From NCBI GenBank assembly GCA_964590225.1, contig CAZPWS010000085.1:1-5844 (forward strand): a stretch of 5,844 bases of DNA, written 5' to 3'. Origin of the DNA: JAEUSG01 sp964590225. Lineage in GTDB: Bacteria > Fibrobacterota > OXYB2-FULL-49-7 > JAEUSG01. Below the pieces are notes generated by a model. That model was not told where the DNA came from and did no database searches. It worked only from the letters and a program-made list of their open reading frames with translations. The number at the start of each line of letters is the position of its first letter. The stretch's first letter is position 1. Positions 5,795-5,844 of the stretch are shown piece by piece. The position numbers and the translations under genes were made by a program.

Positions 5795-5844
5795 ATGAAG
5801 GTTTTATTTTCGGTCTGTGTTTTGGCGGCGTGTCTTTCGGCTGC
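5795..5844 (+). CDS. Exported protein, N-terminus only (cut by window end)
   Basis: Sixteen codons are visible: MKVLFSVCVLAACLSA, a signal peptide with one basic residue and a hydrophobic core. The ACLSA stretch could be a normal signal peptidase region. A cysteine within LAAC also fits the lipobox pattern (L-A-A-C), so the product may be a lipoprotein with Cys13 as the acylated residue. The start is certain from the AAGGAGG four bases upstream. The gene lies 144 bases downstream of the membrane regulator on the same strand. Function cannot be seen because the rest is outside the window. Confidence 0.75.
   Translation, partial: MKVLFSVCVLAACLSA

Overview
The window is a compact, moderately AT-rich bacterial chromosome segment with five complete protein genes plus one more complete small secreted-protein gene at the left end and one cut by the right edge. 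It also carries one intact tRNA gene and a 3' fragment of a second tRNA. The taxonomic signal is weak. AGGAG-type ribosome binding sites, a Sec-exported small protein and a membrane-anchored AraC-type regulator with a large exported sensor half would fit a Gram-negative lineage of the Fibrobacterota/Bacteroidota kind, but that is inference, not identification.

Left part (1-788): a small exported protein with a flavodoxin-like N-terminal half (minus strand, 21-383) is divergent from a small, highly charged, helical cytoplasmic protein (plus strand, 420-728). A minus-strand terminator hairpin (741-783) follows.

Middle part (789-2293): this is the most interesting region. A complete tRNA-Lys(CUU) gene (2221-2293, minus strand) is followed on its own strand by a bidirectional terminator. 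Two overlapping-to-adjacent minus-strand genes come next: a soluble GHKL/HATPase-type ATP-binding protein (1207-2061) and a small STAS-like DUF4325 protein (861-1199). After them lies a second, broken copy of the tRNA 3' half (789-830), directly repeated with respect to the intact gene and followed by its own terminator. This is the layout left by integration into a tRNA gene: intact tRNA, cargo, tRNA 3' remnant, terminator. The cargo is only two genes and there is no recombinase. The ATPase and STAS-like pair resembles, in fold only, the SpoIIAB/SpoIIAA kinase and anti-anti-sigma logic. Its real function cannot be read from sequence.

Right part (2294-5844): a DEAD-box RNA helicase of the RhlE group (2357-3556, minus) is divergent from a 661-residue one-component regulator (3665-5650, plus). 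The regulator has an exported LamG-like and Ig/Fn3-like sensor half, a single membrane span and a cytoplasmic AraC-type DNA-binding domain. Candidate overlapping divergent promoters lie between these two genes. Downstream of the regulator, a well-formed ribosome binding site starts another exported protein, whose signal peptide is cut by the window end; it is a natural candidate target or partner of the regulator.
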